A model generated the notes under the pieces. The model was given only the letters and a program-made list of their open reading frames with translations. It was not told the DNA's origin and did no database searches. The translations under genes were made by a program, and so were the position numbers. A DNA stretch of 64,000 nucleotides from Tubulanus polymorphus (lineage: Eukaryota; Nemertea; Palaeonemertea; Tubulaniformes; Tubulanidae), in assembly GCF_964204645.1 (NCBI RefSeq), contig NC_134031.1, positions 11,818,501-11,882,500 of the forward strand. The letters run 5' to 3'. How positions within the stretch are numbered: position 1 is the first letter of the stretch; every line of letters begins with the position of its first letter. Below, piece by piece: positions 11,042 through 23,305 of the stretch.

Positions 11042-13062
11042 ATAATTGTCGCGGGCGACAAAACCAAACTAATGAATTGTCGCTGGCGATAAAACAAAAA
11101 TATTGAATTGTCGCGGGCGATAAAACCAAACTAATGAATTGTCGCTGGCGATAACACAAAAATATTGAATTGTCGCGGGCAATAAAACCAAAATAATGAA
11201 TCGTCTCGGGCGACAAAAACAAAATATTGAATCGTCGCGGGCGTCAAAATCAAAATAATGAATTGTCGCGGGCGACAAAACCAAAATAATGAATTGTCGC
11301 GGGCGATAAAACCAAAATAATGAATGGTCTCGGGCGACATAACCAAAATAATGAATTGTCGCGTGCGATAAAACCAAAATATTGAATTGTCGCGGGCGAC
11401 AAAACCAAAAAAAAAATTGGCACGGGCGATAATAACAAAATATAAAACCAAAATAATGAATTGTCGTGGGCGATAAAACCAAAATATTGAATTGTCGCGG
11501 GCGATAAAACCAAAATAATGAATTGTCGCGGGCGATAAAACCAAAATAATGAATTATCGCGGGCGATAAAACCAAAATATTGAATTGTCGCGGGCGATTA
11601 AACCAAAATAATGAATTGTCTCGGGCGACAAAACCAAAATAATGAATTGTCGCGGGCGATAAAACCAAAATAATGAATTGCCGCCGGCGATAAAACCAAC
11701 ATATTGAATTGTCGCGGGCGATAAAACAAAATTAATGAATAATCGCGGGCGACGAAACCAAAATATTGAATTGTCGCGGGCGACTAAACCAAAATATTGA
11801 ATTGTTGCGGGCGACAAAACCAAAAAAGAAAATTGTCGCGGGCGACAAAACAAAAATAATGAATTGTCGCGGGCTATAAATCAAAATTAATGAATTGTCG
11901 CGGGCGATAAAACCAAAATAATGAATTGTCGTGGGCGACAAAACCAAAATGGTTAATTGTCGCGGGCGACAAAACCAAAATGGTGAATTGTCGCGGGCGA
12001 CAAAACCAAAATGGTGAATTGTCGCGAGCGACAAAACTAAAATAATGAATTGTCGCGGGCGATAAAACCGTAATAATGAATTGTCGCGGGCGATAAAACC
12101 AAAATAATGAATTGTCTCAGGCGACAAAACAAAAATAATGAATTGCCGCCGGCGATAAAACCAACATATTGAATTGTCGCGGGCGATAAAACAAAAATAT
12201 TGAATTGTCGCAGGCGATAAAACCAAAAAAGAAAATTGTCGCGGGCGACAAAAACAAAATATAAAACCAAAATAATGAATTGTCGCGGGTGACAAAACCA
12301 AAATAATGAATTGTCGGTGGCGATAAAACCAAAGTAATGAATTGTCGCGGGCGATAAAACCAAAATATTGAATTTTCGTGGGCGACAAAACCAAAATATT
12401 GAATTGTCGAGGGCGACAAAACCAAACTAATGAATTGTCGCGGGCGACAAAACCAAACTTATGAATTGTCGCGGGCGATAAAACCAAACTAATGAATTGT
12501 CGCGGGCGATAAAACCAAAATAATGAATTGTCTCGGGTGACAAAAACAAGATATTGAATCGTCGCGGGCGACAAAATCAAAATAATGAATTGTCGCGGGT
12601 GACAAAACCAACATATTGAATCGACGCGGGCGATAAAACCAAAATAATGAATGGTCTCGGGCGACAAAACCAAAATAATGAATTGTCGCGGGCGATAAAA
12701 ACAAAATATTGAATTGTCCCGGGCGATTAAACCAAATTAATGAATTATCGCGGTCGATAAAACCAAAATATTGAATTGTCGCGGGCGATAAAACCAAAAT
12801 AATGAATTATCGCGGGCGATAAAACCAGAATATTGAATTGTCGCGGGCGATAAAACCAAAATAATGAATTGTCGCGGGCGACAAAACCAAAATATTGAAT
12901 TGTCGCGGGCGATAAAAACAAAATATTGAATTGTCCCGGGCGATAAAACCAAATTAATGAATTATCGCGGGCGATTAAACCAAAATATTGAATTGTCGCG
13001 GGCGATAAAACCAAAATAATGAATTGTCGCGGGCGACAAAACCAAAATATTGAATTGTCGCG
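11042..13062 (+). repeat. 31-bp minisatellite, array 3 (largest)
   Basis: About 65 units of the 31-bp repeat over 2.0 kb, more uniform than array 2. Higher-order structure is visible: a segment around 11690-11880 is echoed near 12140-12260, indicating block duplications inside the array. It ends in ordinary sequence after TTGTCGCGG at about 13062. Confidence 0.9.
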
Positions 13063-13371
13063 GAATGATGCAATCGTGAGTTGAAATAATACCTGAACAA
13101 ATCGATGCACAGACATTTACTTTATATATCTACTTGAACAATCGAGCCTACTCAGTAATATACTCAGTTTTTACGAAACCTGGAGTTTTTGTTTCAGAGA
13201 AATTTGAGTATCAGTATCCGATGCTATATACTAACGTTAACGTTAGTTATCATCGCTCCGTCATGCAAAGTTATACATTTCATGTCAACCAGTATCTAAA
13301 GGCAGCTGTACAGTGTGTACACACTATATCTGAATACGAGGCTGGAATAACAGGCTCACTTCACGTAGGTT
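13063..13371. other. Unique sequence between array 3 and the direct repeat
   Basis: About 300 bp of non-repetitive sequence with a short open frame (13134-13376) that has no recognisable motif. I do not call a gene. It is the only part between array 3 and the ~490-bp direct repeat. Confidence 0.4.
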
Positions 13372-13855
13372 CATGATGAGGAGAAACTCGCAGCTGATCC
13401 CCGGAACGACGATGGAGTAACACACGTCGAATCGTCGATGTTTACGGCTCGACAGTGCTTTTAAAATCTAAAGTAGTAAATGTCCAGTGTATCGGTAATA
13501 TGATTTGTTGAGGAAAATGGGCTATTGTTAAAATCACTGTTTGAAGACCGCGACTGAATGTGAAGTCTGCGGCAATAAATTAGTTCATTTATACTTGAAT
13601 TGATAATCGAAGTGACAGTCGGCCTGCGGGTTGATTTCGGGATGACGACTCGAAAAACATATCGCCCCATTGAATGGGGCTAAATTTTCGATGTTTACGG
13701 CCCGACAGCGCTTTTGTAACGATGATTCGTGAAAAAACACGCGGGCTATTTGTAGATCTCAGTGAGCTGAACGATATTATATGGATTGTATATGAAACAG
13801 CGGTTAGGTAACAAAGCCTATGTTCTTTTGGTAAAAATAGTGTGGAAGAAAATAA
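13372..13855 (+). repeat. ~490-bp direct repeat, second copy
   Basis: Near-identical copy of 6083-6580 in the same orientation, with small indels (for example a ~6-bp deletion near CGCCCCATTGAATGGGG). The two copies flank the minisatellite complex. Confidence 0.7.
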
Positions 13856-13866
13856 TAATAATAATA

Positions 13867-13966
13867 ATCACGCGGATATCAATAGGGTTTTCTGTGAAAT
13901 AACAGAAAACCCTAATAATCACGCGGATATCAATAGGGTTTTCTGTGAAATAACAGAAAACCCTAA
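13867..13966 (+). repeat. Two tandem 50-bp units, each with a 12-bp-arm hairpin
   Basis: The unit starting AATCACGCGGATATCAATAG occurs twice with a period of 50 bp. Each copy holds AGGGTTTTCTGT-GAAATA-ACAGAAAACCCT, a perfect 12-bp stem with a 6-base loop. It lies directly after the second ~490-bp repeat and is absent after the first. Confidence 0.8.
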
Positions 13967-14147
13967 TTACGACGATCACGGGAAACCATAACCTAGATAC
14001 ATGTACGACGGAACATCTGAACTATTCAAGATTCAAGTTATTGTAAAAAATTAGCTTATTTTGCAAAAAAAATAAAACATTTTATTTTATATAGAGTGTT
14101 ACCTCTCCATCTCACGGTTCTTTGTCTTCAAAGCTTTGATTATTACT

Positions 14148-14708
14148 GTAAAAACCGGTGTATAAGTCGAGTTTTTAACCCTTGATTTTACCACTAAATC
14201 ATTGAACTCGACTTATACGCCGAGTACAGTTTTCTACAGAGTATTTTCAGGTCACAAGAAATATTGATTCTACCAGACAAAAAAGACAGCGTTCATCTTC
14301 TCACTGCTATAACATTTTCAATAATTATTCATGATAAATAAAGCTATTTAATGAAAAAAACTTCATTCATTTTGACACAGCTTCATTTAAAACGATGTAT
14401 TCATATATGCGGGCTCATAGCAGCGCTTAATTCATTAGGCTATATATAGGCTATATATAGAGTGTGACTCACACTACTGCATCACTGTATGGTAGTGTAT
14501 TATACCTGAGTGTGTGTGTAACAGTCTATTGATTAACACACAGCAGCAATCAGGCTGACGCGCGGTGGTGTGCGTGAAGGCACACATCGATATCAAAACA
14601 AAAGAAGGGACTCGACTATAAGCCGGATATATGTTAAAATCATGAAATGTAGGTCTAAAAATCGACCTCGACTTATACGCCGCGTAGACTTATACGCCGG
14701 TTTTTAAC
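14148..14708. mobile_element. Non-autonomous element with TATAAGTCGAG-type inverted ends
   Basis: Left end has AAAACCGGTGTATAAGTCGA and right end has TATACGCCGGTTTTTAACGG, with further internal copies of CGACTTATACGCCG on both strands. The ends are imperfect inverted repeats of about 20 bp and the element is ~560 bp. No coding frame. A Tc1/pogo-type cut-and-paste origin is possible but not shown. Confidence 0.5.
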
Positions 14709-15189
14709 GGTACCCCCCTCCACACCAATTTCAAATGCAAAGTTCACTGTTGTCACAGGATTGACTGGTAAGATTAACAATGCCAGACTTAATATCTCTA
14801 TGAGATCTTCCTGATCAATTACTTATTGGGACCAGGTCAGCAGCCACTTCTTTGAAAGCACATTTCGCTTTCTTTCTTTTGCTTCTCAGATTATCATGTC
14901 GGTGAGCTTCTGGGCCATTGGCTTTTTAAAACAGATATTTTTGCGATCAGATTTTTGCGAAAAAGCTCATACAAATTTCAACAAGGCCCTTTCAAAACTC
15001 AGCTTCATAGAGGTTGGAGAATGGAAAATGCTCTAATGAATGATTTGTATCAATATATGCTCAGTTGCACAGTCAAAGAGCCTTTACTCTAGAAACCATG
15101 TCATTTAAATTCGCTCCGTTTGTATAGTAATAGGCTCAGCCTACGGGTGGCCTAAAAATGGTAACGCTTTAGCAAGCTACAGGTCTTGG
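14709..15189. other. Intergenic DNA
   Basis: I see no gene, array or clear element here. Confidence 0.35.
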
Positions 15190-15660
15190 AATTTAAGGCT
15201 GGCTCCTAAATCTGTTTAACATAGGCGGGCTCGCGACTGCAACCCCACCCCTACCGCCTCGCGCAGGCCGTATCCGGCTAAATGCCCATGCTCCACTCGG
15301 GAATATTGTAGGCTGACAGTTGCTTTCAATCACTTTTCAAGCAGGAAAGCAAATGGGAGGATCTCATACCCCGCTAGTCGGCCTAAAATGCTGGGAATTA
15401 ATTGGAACGTCAACATAAGCTGGGCTGTGGTCGCGCTTGCTCCGTAGGAGCATCGCTTGTCGACGTAAGCCAGCCTTTAGCCTTTAGGCTAAAACTGACC
15501 TTTTTGGAATAAAAAATGTCACAGGACAGTTATCTTTGGTCTGATCCACCCAATTTTTTCGCATGCTGGTGGGCCTTTGGGAGATACAAATAGAAGTGAA
15601 AGATCAAGATAATTGAAGGAAGCACTTTCAAAATTTCCCCCAAAAACTCTTAAAAACAAA
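15190..15660 (-). repeat. Inverted copy of the dispersed repeat at 3300-3845
   Basis: Reverse complement of the 3400-3845 segment, including AGCCTTTAGGCTAAAACTGA, TTGTCGACGTAAGCC and the CCGTATCCGGCTAAATGCC motif. The right part also matches the tails of spacer blocks 1 and 2, showing that this is a widely dispersed family. Confidence 0.6.
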
Positions 15661-17060
15661 ATATCACTTTCTAGCAATATTGGCACAAGACCAACTAGAC
15701 CGTTGGCAAAGACTCCTCTATGATTGGCTTGGAGGCAGACAAGCATATAGTACGGCTATACATCAGCAGTTAAATGACTCACCACACCAGTGATTGTATA
15801 TATCTGTGACGTAAATATACGTCATGCTTGGTGAGAGAAGGTCATTATTTGCAACGTAAATATATGTCACAAGTAGTAATGAAGAGGTTAAGATTTAAAA
15901 TTGTATTTCAACATCGATTTCTGTTTTCAATATCGATTTCTGTGAAATCTTTAGTTGATTTGGTCTGTAGGAGGAATATTTTTATTTGCTCTACAGAAAA
16001 TATCATTGACAATTGTGCAAAGTCCGGGGAAAAATAGCTTTTTCTCAAATCGGATGGATGACCTTGATATGCTAACTGGCTATGTGCTCAAACTGCAATT
16101 TCAATCAAATTTTATTCTGCAAAAAAATATCAAATCCAATTCAATTTTACTTTATTTAACAAGGTAAAACAGCAAATTCCAATTCAATTTTATTTTATTG
16201 AGCTAATTTCTGAAAATTCAATACTATTCCGCATTCAAATCAATAAGACCTAGGGAAAAGATTTATCTGAGGTATTTGTTCCTGCCAGCTCCAGTCGCTG
16301 TCTGTGCTACTTATGAAAACACAATTGAATTGTGTTAGCCTGGTATTGACTAGTCTATGAGCTGGAAGTGTATTTGGACAAACTTAACCTACAGAATGCA
16401 TCATTTGTCATTTAATGAAAAGCTGACAGGCTGGCCATAGTGCCCCTTGGGGCTCTTGTTCATTGAAGTTTGCGATGGGTATTCTATGAGTAGGGATCTG
16501 TAGCATATCAGATGGGTCTTGTGAGCAGTCAAATATCACGCAGTTGGCTGCCATCTTAGTGTCATTAGTCCTCATTTGTAAGTTGGAATAAGATTTTTGA
16601 GGAAAATATCAGTTTTTAGATTCAGTATTATTAGTATAAAATGGAGTGCTGAATTCGTGTTGACCGCTATCTCCTCCGAGTGTGAAATGATTCACGGAAT
16701 TTAGGGGTTTATAGGGCTATATTTGAAACTTCATAGAATAGTTACCAAGGTATCTGAGACAGAAAATTTATATAGCATGTTGTTCATAACTTTTGGGCCA
16801 ACAATGTAGACATAAATAATTTGGATATAAGTGAACTTGAGGTCAAGGTCACATACTCCAAGATGGCCGCCATGAAAAAAATTCACGAAAAAGTTTCAGA
16901 TAAACTGCTCTGTCTCCCAGCAAAATGCACTGATCTATTCAATTCCAACTGAAATTGTATGCCATATATCCTTACTTTATGTAGTAGAAATTTCAAAGCA
17001 ATAGAACAACTAAAAAATTAATCTTTCCACTCATTTACCAACTTTTCCACCGATATGCCG
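15661..17060. repeat. Intergenic DNA with an old spacer-family remnant at 16440-16620
   Basis: No supported gene. The part at 16440-16620 (ATGGGTATTCTATGAGTAGG, then GTTGGCTGCCATCTTAGTGTC) is a diverged reverse complement of the spacer tail at 8090-8230 and 10450-10590. Further AAGATGGCCGCCATG-like words occur near 16860. Together with 18545-19183 it looks like an older, minus-oriented copy of the same element, broken by later insertions. Confidence 0.45.
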
Positions 17061-17199
17061 GAAGGCCGGATGTAAGGGTTTCATTGGGGTATAATTTCAG
17101 GCCTTAGAAAATTGTTACCTATGTATTTGACACTGATACATTGTATACCATGGTGTTGATAACCATTGGGCTTACAAATAAGACAAATTATTTGGATAT

Positions 17200-17576
17200 A
17201 TGTGACCTTGAGGATGGATAGTTTCTGGTTCTTCATTATTGTTTTTTGTGTCCGTTGCCATGACAACCGTATCAACAGGGTCTAAAGAAATTGTCACTGA
17301 TTTCATTTTCATCATCAAAATCATTGCCGGCACTATAAACCGATTTTCTGACAAAGCCTCAACATCTGAACTGCTGCTGTCATTTTCGTTGTCACTCTCA
17401 ATTTGTTCACTACCAAATTCCTAGTCACCAGCATCACTGTCAGCATCATATACGAGCTGCTGAACCATTTCATCCAGCCAAATTGTTTTTTGCTGGCTGT
17501 TGCCATCTTGGTGTTTATGCAGATGGCAGCACCGGCTGATACTGATAGATATGCCCTTCTAGAAGAAGGGTTAAGT
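17200..17576 (-). pseudogene. piggyBac-like transposase N-terminal fragment with a TTAA/CCCTT end
   Basis: On the minus strand the sequence begins TTAACCCTTCTTCTAGAAGG at about 17573, which fits a piggyBac end adjoining its TTAA target. About 50 bases further in, minus-strand frames read an acidic, serine-rich segment (for example VQQLVYDADSDAGD, then SEQIESDNENDSSSSDVEAL). This resembles the acidic N-terminus common in piggyBac transposases. An in-frame stop and missing catalytic core make it a remnant. The opposite end was not found. Confidence 0.4.
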
Positions 17577-18544
17577 GATACCGTATCACAGACGGTACGG
17601 GTATGCTAGCTTGACAATTTGTACCGTATGCCATACGGTAGTGGTATTGTAAGGGTTAAGTTGGCTGTTATAATGGCAGCTAACTGCTTTTGAAGGCTTT
17701 TGATGAAGCCTAAATTGGGTAAATTGGCAATTTTATGCCGTTTTTGGGATTTTAGCGATGCATTATGACATCTTGATCTACTAGTTTTATTACTGATTCA
17801 ACATATAAAATTCGTCAATGAGAAACATAAGAAGATATTAAATTGCCTATGATTTTTCATTTGCTGTGCTGAAAATTGCATGTCGATGCGCGGCGTAGTT
17901 ACAGTATTTACTGCGGAGCTGTGATGATAGCGCCCTCGTTTTAGTAACATGTATAGCTCACCAAAATCAACACAGCCGTTAATCTTTAGATATTAATTAT
18001 GCGTAAGCTCGGGATTATCTTGACGAAAAAAACGTTTGTATCGATATGCAGATGAATTTTAAACAATTTTAATTCGCATTGAAAACCCATTTCATATCGA
18101 CCAATATTGTGTAGTATATAGTTGAATTCGAACACTGGAGTAGCTGCGGGTTACTCGCTACGATCCTGCCCATGCGTGGGATCCGTCTTATTGACATCTG
18201 CGTCTTTTGGACCCTAAGTTTTATGTTGAGATGGTTATGCAGAAGGGTAGCCGTGATCCGCGCGCTCTCTCATATGGCGTGGTTTATGCTGCCTCGCCGA
18301 TAGAATGATACTAGGAGGGAACGTTCTCACGTACATATTGTTCATGTCGAAGTGGTGTACTGTAGTATGAGAATAGCTAGACAATTGACTAGAATATCGA
18401 ACTTGATAAACCAGACCACACAGAAAGAATATGTCTAGATGTAACTTTATAAGTTCATTTCTAAACTGCCGCGTCTAAAATATTGAAAAATATCATTGAG
18501 CATGGTTTAAAAAAAGTAATGTACACAGGATACATCTCACGTGG
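17577..18544. other. Intergenic DNA
   Basis: Contains a short inverted pair around GATACCGTAT/ATACGGTA words (17575-17650) and a second AAGGGTTAAG at about 17649 in the same orientation as that at 17566. Otherwise no gene or repeat that I can support. Confidence 0.35.
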
Positions 18545-19183
18545 AATTGGGGTTGCCCAGTTTTTTGTTAACACCACTAGTAGGTGTTGAATATTGAATC
18601 ATATACAATTTGTCTATTCATATTGGTACCTATGCATATTTCGTAACTACAATCAATGTAGCTCATGACATCATCTATGATTGTGGTAAGTCTCAAAGGC
18701 ATTGGTTTCTGAATATGGTAACCAGGGGCGTCAGTAGCGGAATAACTCCGTATTCTGGCTCAGTATATCCATATCTCCATATTATGTTGGTACCTAGGCA
18801 TGTTTTGTTACCCCAATCAATTGCAAATTGTACCTTATGACATGCTCTATAATTGATGCGAGTTTCAGGGTTATTGGTATTTGTTTTGTTTATCTTTATG
18901 TTACCGTATTATATTGGCGCCCAGACATAGTTTGTTACCACAATCAGTTGCGAAATTGTACCTCATGACATGTTCTATGTTGTGGTTAGTTTCAAGGTCT
19001 AAGGTTTCAGTATAGGTTCACCAGGGGCGTTAAGTATTGAAATTGTTAAAATTGTTGAGCATGGTGTCCTTGGACCCCTAGTTGTACCGTATTTGTTCAC
19101 CAGGGATGTTGAATATTGGAGTGTCAGATTGTCAAGCATTTTACCAAGTGGACAATATGTCCCTGGACCCCTAGTTTATTATT
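18545..19183 (-). repeat. Diverged ~158-bp repeats of the spacer family, minus orientation
   Basis: Four degenerate units with TTGGTACCTAGGCATGTTTT, CAATCAATTGCAAATTGTAC and CACCAGGGGCGTTAAGTATT words, the reverse complements of the spacer block 1 units. It ends with GGTGTCCTTGGACCCCTAGT at 19060-19080 and a second, shorter GTCCCTGGACCCCTAG at 19160-19175. These match the inverted start (CTAGGGGTCCAGG) of blocks 1 and 2. Confidence 0.7.
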
Positions 19184-19638
19184 AGGAACCATCTCAAAAT
19201 TTCGATAGTTACTTCTATTAGAATAACTCGCGGAAGGGGGTTGGGGTTTAAGGCCTCCCGCGGATTCATCAGGACTGCCTAACTATCGATATATTGTGGT
19301 GCAATAAAGATAACATTGAATTGAAGTGCAGTTTCAATGTATGTATATATTACACAAGCAGTAGATTAAACCGTCTGTTGGTATGTTAGATGACCTATTT
19401 GATTTTGTTTATAAAGTCTGTTAGAGTTAATAGGTTTTCCACTTGTAATTTTGCTAATTTATTTTTCAATTAAAAGTTGTGATCGAAATACACTCGTGAG
19501 AATGTCTTATCTTCATCTGTGGTCTCTCAGTAGAAAATCAATAGTTCCAACTTTGGCACGTGTCTAATCAAAGGGGGGTTAAAAGCAATTAGACAGTTAT
19601 TCTAATTGACGGAACTATTGAAATTTTGGGATGCGCCT
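19184..19638. mobile_element. ~455-bp inverted-repeat element (MITE-like)
   Basis: The ends AGGAACCATCTCAAAATTTC (left) and GAAATTTTGGGATGCGCCT (right) are inverted. Pairing continues inward through TCGATAGTT and TTAGAATAACT for roughly 45 bp. No coding frame. It sits directly next to the end of the spacer-family copy. Confidence 0.6.
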
Positions 19639-20957
19639 CTAGTAATCAACTTCTATTACTGTTTTTTGATCCATGACACTTTTTCCCGTTAATTATGGCC
19701 TATGAATTGGGTGTTTGTTTCCACCCATGAAACTTGTGACTGGTATTGGACATTATGAATATTCTAAACTTTATTTAAAAACTTACAATAACAGCAAGTT
19801 GGCGTCATTTGCAGCACATCTGTTTTCTTGATCAGAATGCTCAATTAACCAAAACTACATTGAGAATTCCAATTTCATATGATTAGAATATAGCTGTTCA
19901 TTATGTTTTGTGTTTGGGAAGCCAGCCAAATTCTGCAATGCTACATGCTATTATAGACTTAGAACCTTTTTTTTAAGGAATCCCCAAACACATCAACATT
20001 GAATTCTGAAGGGCATGGCAAAGATATGTAGGTTGACCAGTTCTAATGGATAATGAACCTGTATGTAACGTTACACCGGTTGTTTTTCCTTTTGAAGGAT
20101 TATTTGTCTATGGTGTATTGAAGCTGTGTTGATTGCAATTTAAAATTTAGTTAACTTCCACTTGCAGTAATGATGGAAATGATGAAGTAATAAATTCAAT
20201 CATCATCTTGAAGTAGTGTTCATTAGAATGCAATTTTTGGTTCAAAGAATGAGAACCTAAGCTATCGTCAAGTTGCAGTCATGAAGACACGTGACAGGAT
20301 CGATTTTTTTTCAGATTGCGTGATACGCCTCAATGAAATAGGTCCAGAGACGTAATTCGCTTGTCTTAAGAATATTATAGTTATCATGATAAAGATTTCT
20401 AAATAAATATTAATTTTGAAAGGATGCGTAACGAACGCCAGTTAAAACAAATCATTTCATCTACTCGCGCATAAATACACCATCAATGCTGCGCCTGTTG
20501 TAAGCGCCAGTACCCAGTACGTACAGCCTTACACACGACACCAGCCTCCACTTCAAAAGTTATGAAAAACAGGCAGGCTCAGCTGCATGCCTCATTTTAT
20601 CGATGACGTCAGATGTAAACAATAACATTACCACGTGAGCAATGCAAACGGCAAACAAATTGAATTTTTTTAAGCAAACTTCTCTAATGGAATATTAATT
20701 TCTTTTTCATAATTTGCCTTTCTTTTATGTAATTTGTAATTTATACATCAGACTTTTCTTCTTCGAACCTCAGGACTTTGAAGTCCTCTTGTTACTCATA
20801 TGTGTTCATTCGTGGTTATGTACGTATAAATTTAGCTTGACAACTTTCAGCTGTTAATAGGTTCCATAAACACTTTTTGGTTTTTACGACTTAAATACAC
20901 TGGAGTAATGGATGTCTAGTATTATTTATTCTGTCAATGATTAGATATTCATTTTAG
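19639..20957. other. Intron or intergenic DNA upstream of PTGES2 exons
   Basis: No exon could be supported. The thioredoxin-fold exons expected for the N-terminal half of a PTGES2 gene were not found here, so the intron is long or those exons lie elsewhere. Confidence 0.35.
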
Positions 20958-21628
20958 GAAGGAAAGGATATGGAGAGAGTGGGCTGATTCAGTTCTGGTA
21001 CATATGCTATCACCAAATATATACCGCACACCAATTGAAGCTTTACAAGCTTTTAATCACTTTGATGAAGTTGGTAATTGGGAGCAAAACTTTTCAAAAT
21101 TTGAACGTTTGGTTGTAATATATGTCGGAGCTGCTGCCATGTTCATCATAGGAAAAGTTTTGAAAAGAAGGTATTTGTAAAGACCAAATAATTTTCCAAA
21201 GAGGAAAATGTATTGTGTGGCCATTTGGGCTTGTCGAGCCTTTTTTTCAACTTGCGTGCATGTATTTTTTAGATACGACTTAAAAGATGATGTACGTCTT
21301 TCATTATATGAAGCTTGTAATCATTGGACGAGAGAGTTGAAGAAGCAGAGTACAAAATTTATGGGAGGCAATTTACCTAATCTAGCAGATCTGGTAAGCA
21401 GTAACGAAATCTATCGTCATAATCCTGATTAAATTCTTCATTCAGATTTTTAATATTTCTGTTATTTAGGCTGTTTATGGTGTATTAAGTTCTATAGAAG
21501 GTTGTAAAGCATTTGAAGATACATTGGAAAATACTGATATATCTCAGTGGTACTATGATACTAAGAATATTGCTGTTAATCGTACTAAATGCCCTACCGT
21601 AGGGCTACTTGATAAAAAACATGCCTGA
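20958..21628 (+). CDS. PTGES2: Prostaglandin E synthase 2-like, three 3'-terminal exons
   Basis: Three exons join in phase: 20958-21170, 21273-21393 and 21470-21628, each bounded by AG and GT dinucleotides. The first reads WREWADSVLVHMLSPNIYRT and then YVGAAAMFIIGKVLKRR. The second has a GGNLPNLADL block, and the third starts AVYGVLSSIEG and ends with TGA. This order (WREWAD, LSPNVYRT-like, YxGAAAM, PNLAD/LAVYGVL) is the C-terminal glutathione-transferase-like half of prostaglandin E synthase 2, a Golgi/ER-membrane-associated protein with a thioredoxin-fold N-terminus. The N-terminal exons with the CPFC-type site are not visible. The last residues (after WYYD) do not look like vertebrate orthologues. 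An AATAAA lies near 21778. Confidence 0.88.
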
Positions 21629-21867
21629 TATGCTTACATCTCAATTTTGAATTGTTGTCTGAATTCTTAGTTGAATTCCCTGAATTCTTTTGGCCCATAT
21701 CCATTTCATGCTTGTCGAGTACATATCAGATTGGCATATATTTTACATTTTTGAAATGGTTAAATCCTTTTACTCTCAATAAATGTCATGAAAATGTTAC
21801 GTTTTAGTAGTTATTTCAAATTTTATTCATTCCATATTGATTGATAAAAATGTCAGAATTTCACCAC

Positions 21868-22491
21868 TCTGGCAGACTTGCCAACCATTCTGTTTATCCC
21901 AGAATGGTTAGGTAAATGAAAGTGAATTTACGGTGTTTCGTTTTTCCAGGAATGTTACCTATTTCATATAGATTCAAAATCCGGAAAATTTGTTTCCATA
22001 ACATTTAAAATAGATATAATTTATTTGAGCAAAGTGAAGTCGTCATATTGTTCATTTACTTGCTTTTGCGGTAAATCATGCCAGAATAAATTTCCAATGA
22101 ACTTTGGCGGAACACTGACTGCTTTGTGACCCGCTATGGTATAGTTCCATCAGGTACCGCCATTTATGTTGAATCAAAAATGGCGTTGGATGAGGATAAT
22201 TCTGTCATGTCTGATGCCGAGTTTTCTTCAAATTCATCATCTCAATCTGAGCCTAGTGACACACACACGATTCTGAACTCGAGACAAAATGTAGTACAGA
22301 AGAAGGTCCCACAAAAAAAAAAATTGATTTTGATAGATGAAATTTTGATTTTTGTGTATAGTTGAGGAAACTACTTATTTTTCATGAAAATTACCAGTTT
22401 AAAGCTTGGTTCCTTAGAAATTCAGAAAATACTTAAAATTAAGATATGTGTTTCATATGTGTAAAAAAATTCTGGGTTGGCAGGTCTGCTC
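21868..22491. mobile_element. ~620-bp element with CAGACYTGCCAACC inverted ends
   Basis: The left end GGCAGACTTGCCAACC (21871) and right end GGTTGGCAGGTCTGC (22475-22489) are inverted copies with one mismatch. The interior holds a short serine-rich acidic open frame (22126-22365). It could be a transposase N-terminal relic but has no catalytic motif. Confidence 0.5.
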
Positions 22492-23305
22492 TGATCCCAT
22501 GGCCCTATCTGTGTTGACGGACTTGTTTCTCCTTGGTTCCTGGTGAAAAGCAACTCAAGGAGCACACGTTCGAACTATATGTTTATTTCTGACTGAATCT
22601 CAAAATCTCAAATTCACATGATATGATATGTTCACGTAACGATGAAACTAGCAGTAAAGATTATGTATGGCTGACCTGACAACTTGTATTCATAACACAA
22701 CATGTATATAATACATCAATACTATGGTTAGAAAAATACAGTACTGTAAGTCAGTCACCACACTGTTGTTCCTGGTTGTTTGACATATCTAATAGCAAGG
22801 AACTACACACAATCGGCCTATAAACTTGAATGTCAGTTTAGCAACAGAATTTCCTGCTACAATGTATATCATAAAATATGCTAAAATATAAAATACGAAC
22901 GATTCCATTAGTTTACTATTACTAGTTTTATTATCCAGTCTAATGTGACGGAGAGTAGGCACAAGAGTGTTGGTGATAATTGGGTTAAGGTGGACGTGCA
23001 GTATAGAAGGCCAATCAGTTGTCGCTGGTACCAAATGACGTGGTACTGCCGTTGAGTTCAGAGCTCTGATGATTTCACACACATTTATCTTATTTGCTCA
23101 GGAATTAGGCCATATTGAACCCTCCTGTTTATCATATAACTTTAACGAATATATTTTATACAAAATCTCATCAGTTTACACCAAGATTAAGCCTATCATG
23201 CACAATATCTTAAAGATTTTAAATTACCCTCCAAGTTCTGAATCGCGTGATAGGCATATGGGAGGAGCTCTCTTCGCAAATGAAGCTTAGTCATCAGTAT
23301 ACCAG
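22492..23305. other. Intergenic DNA
   Basis: No gene or repeat that I can support. Short frames on both strands have no recognisable content. Confidence 0.35.

Noticed and set aside
6960-13062. CRISPR-like array
   Set aside because: Units are contiguous 31-bp repeats without unique spacers, in animal DNA. It is a minisatellite.
17239-17424. Plus-strand serine-rich frame
   Set aside because: It is the opposite strand of the piggyBac-like acidic transposase fragment.
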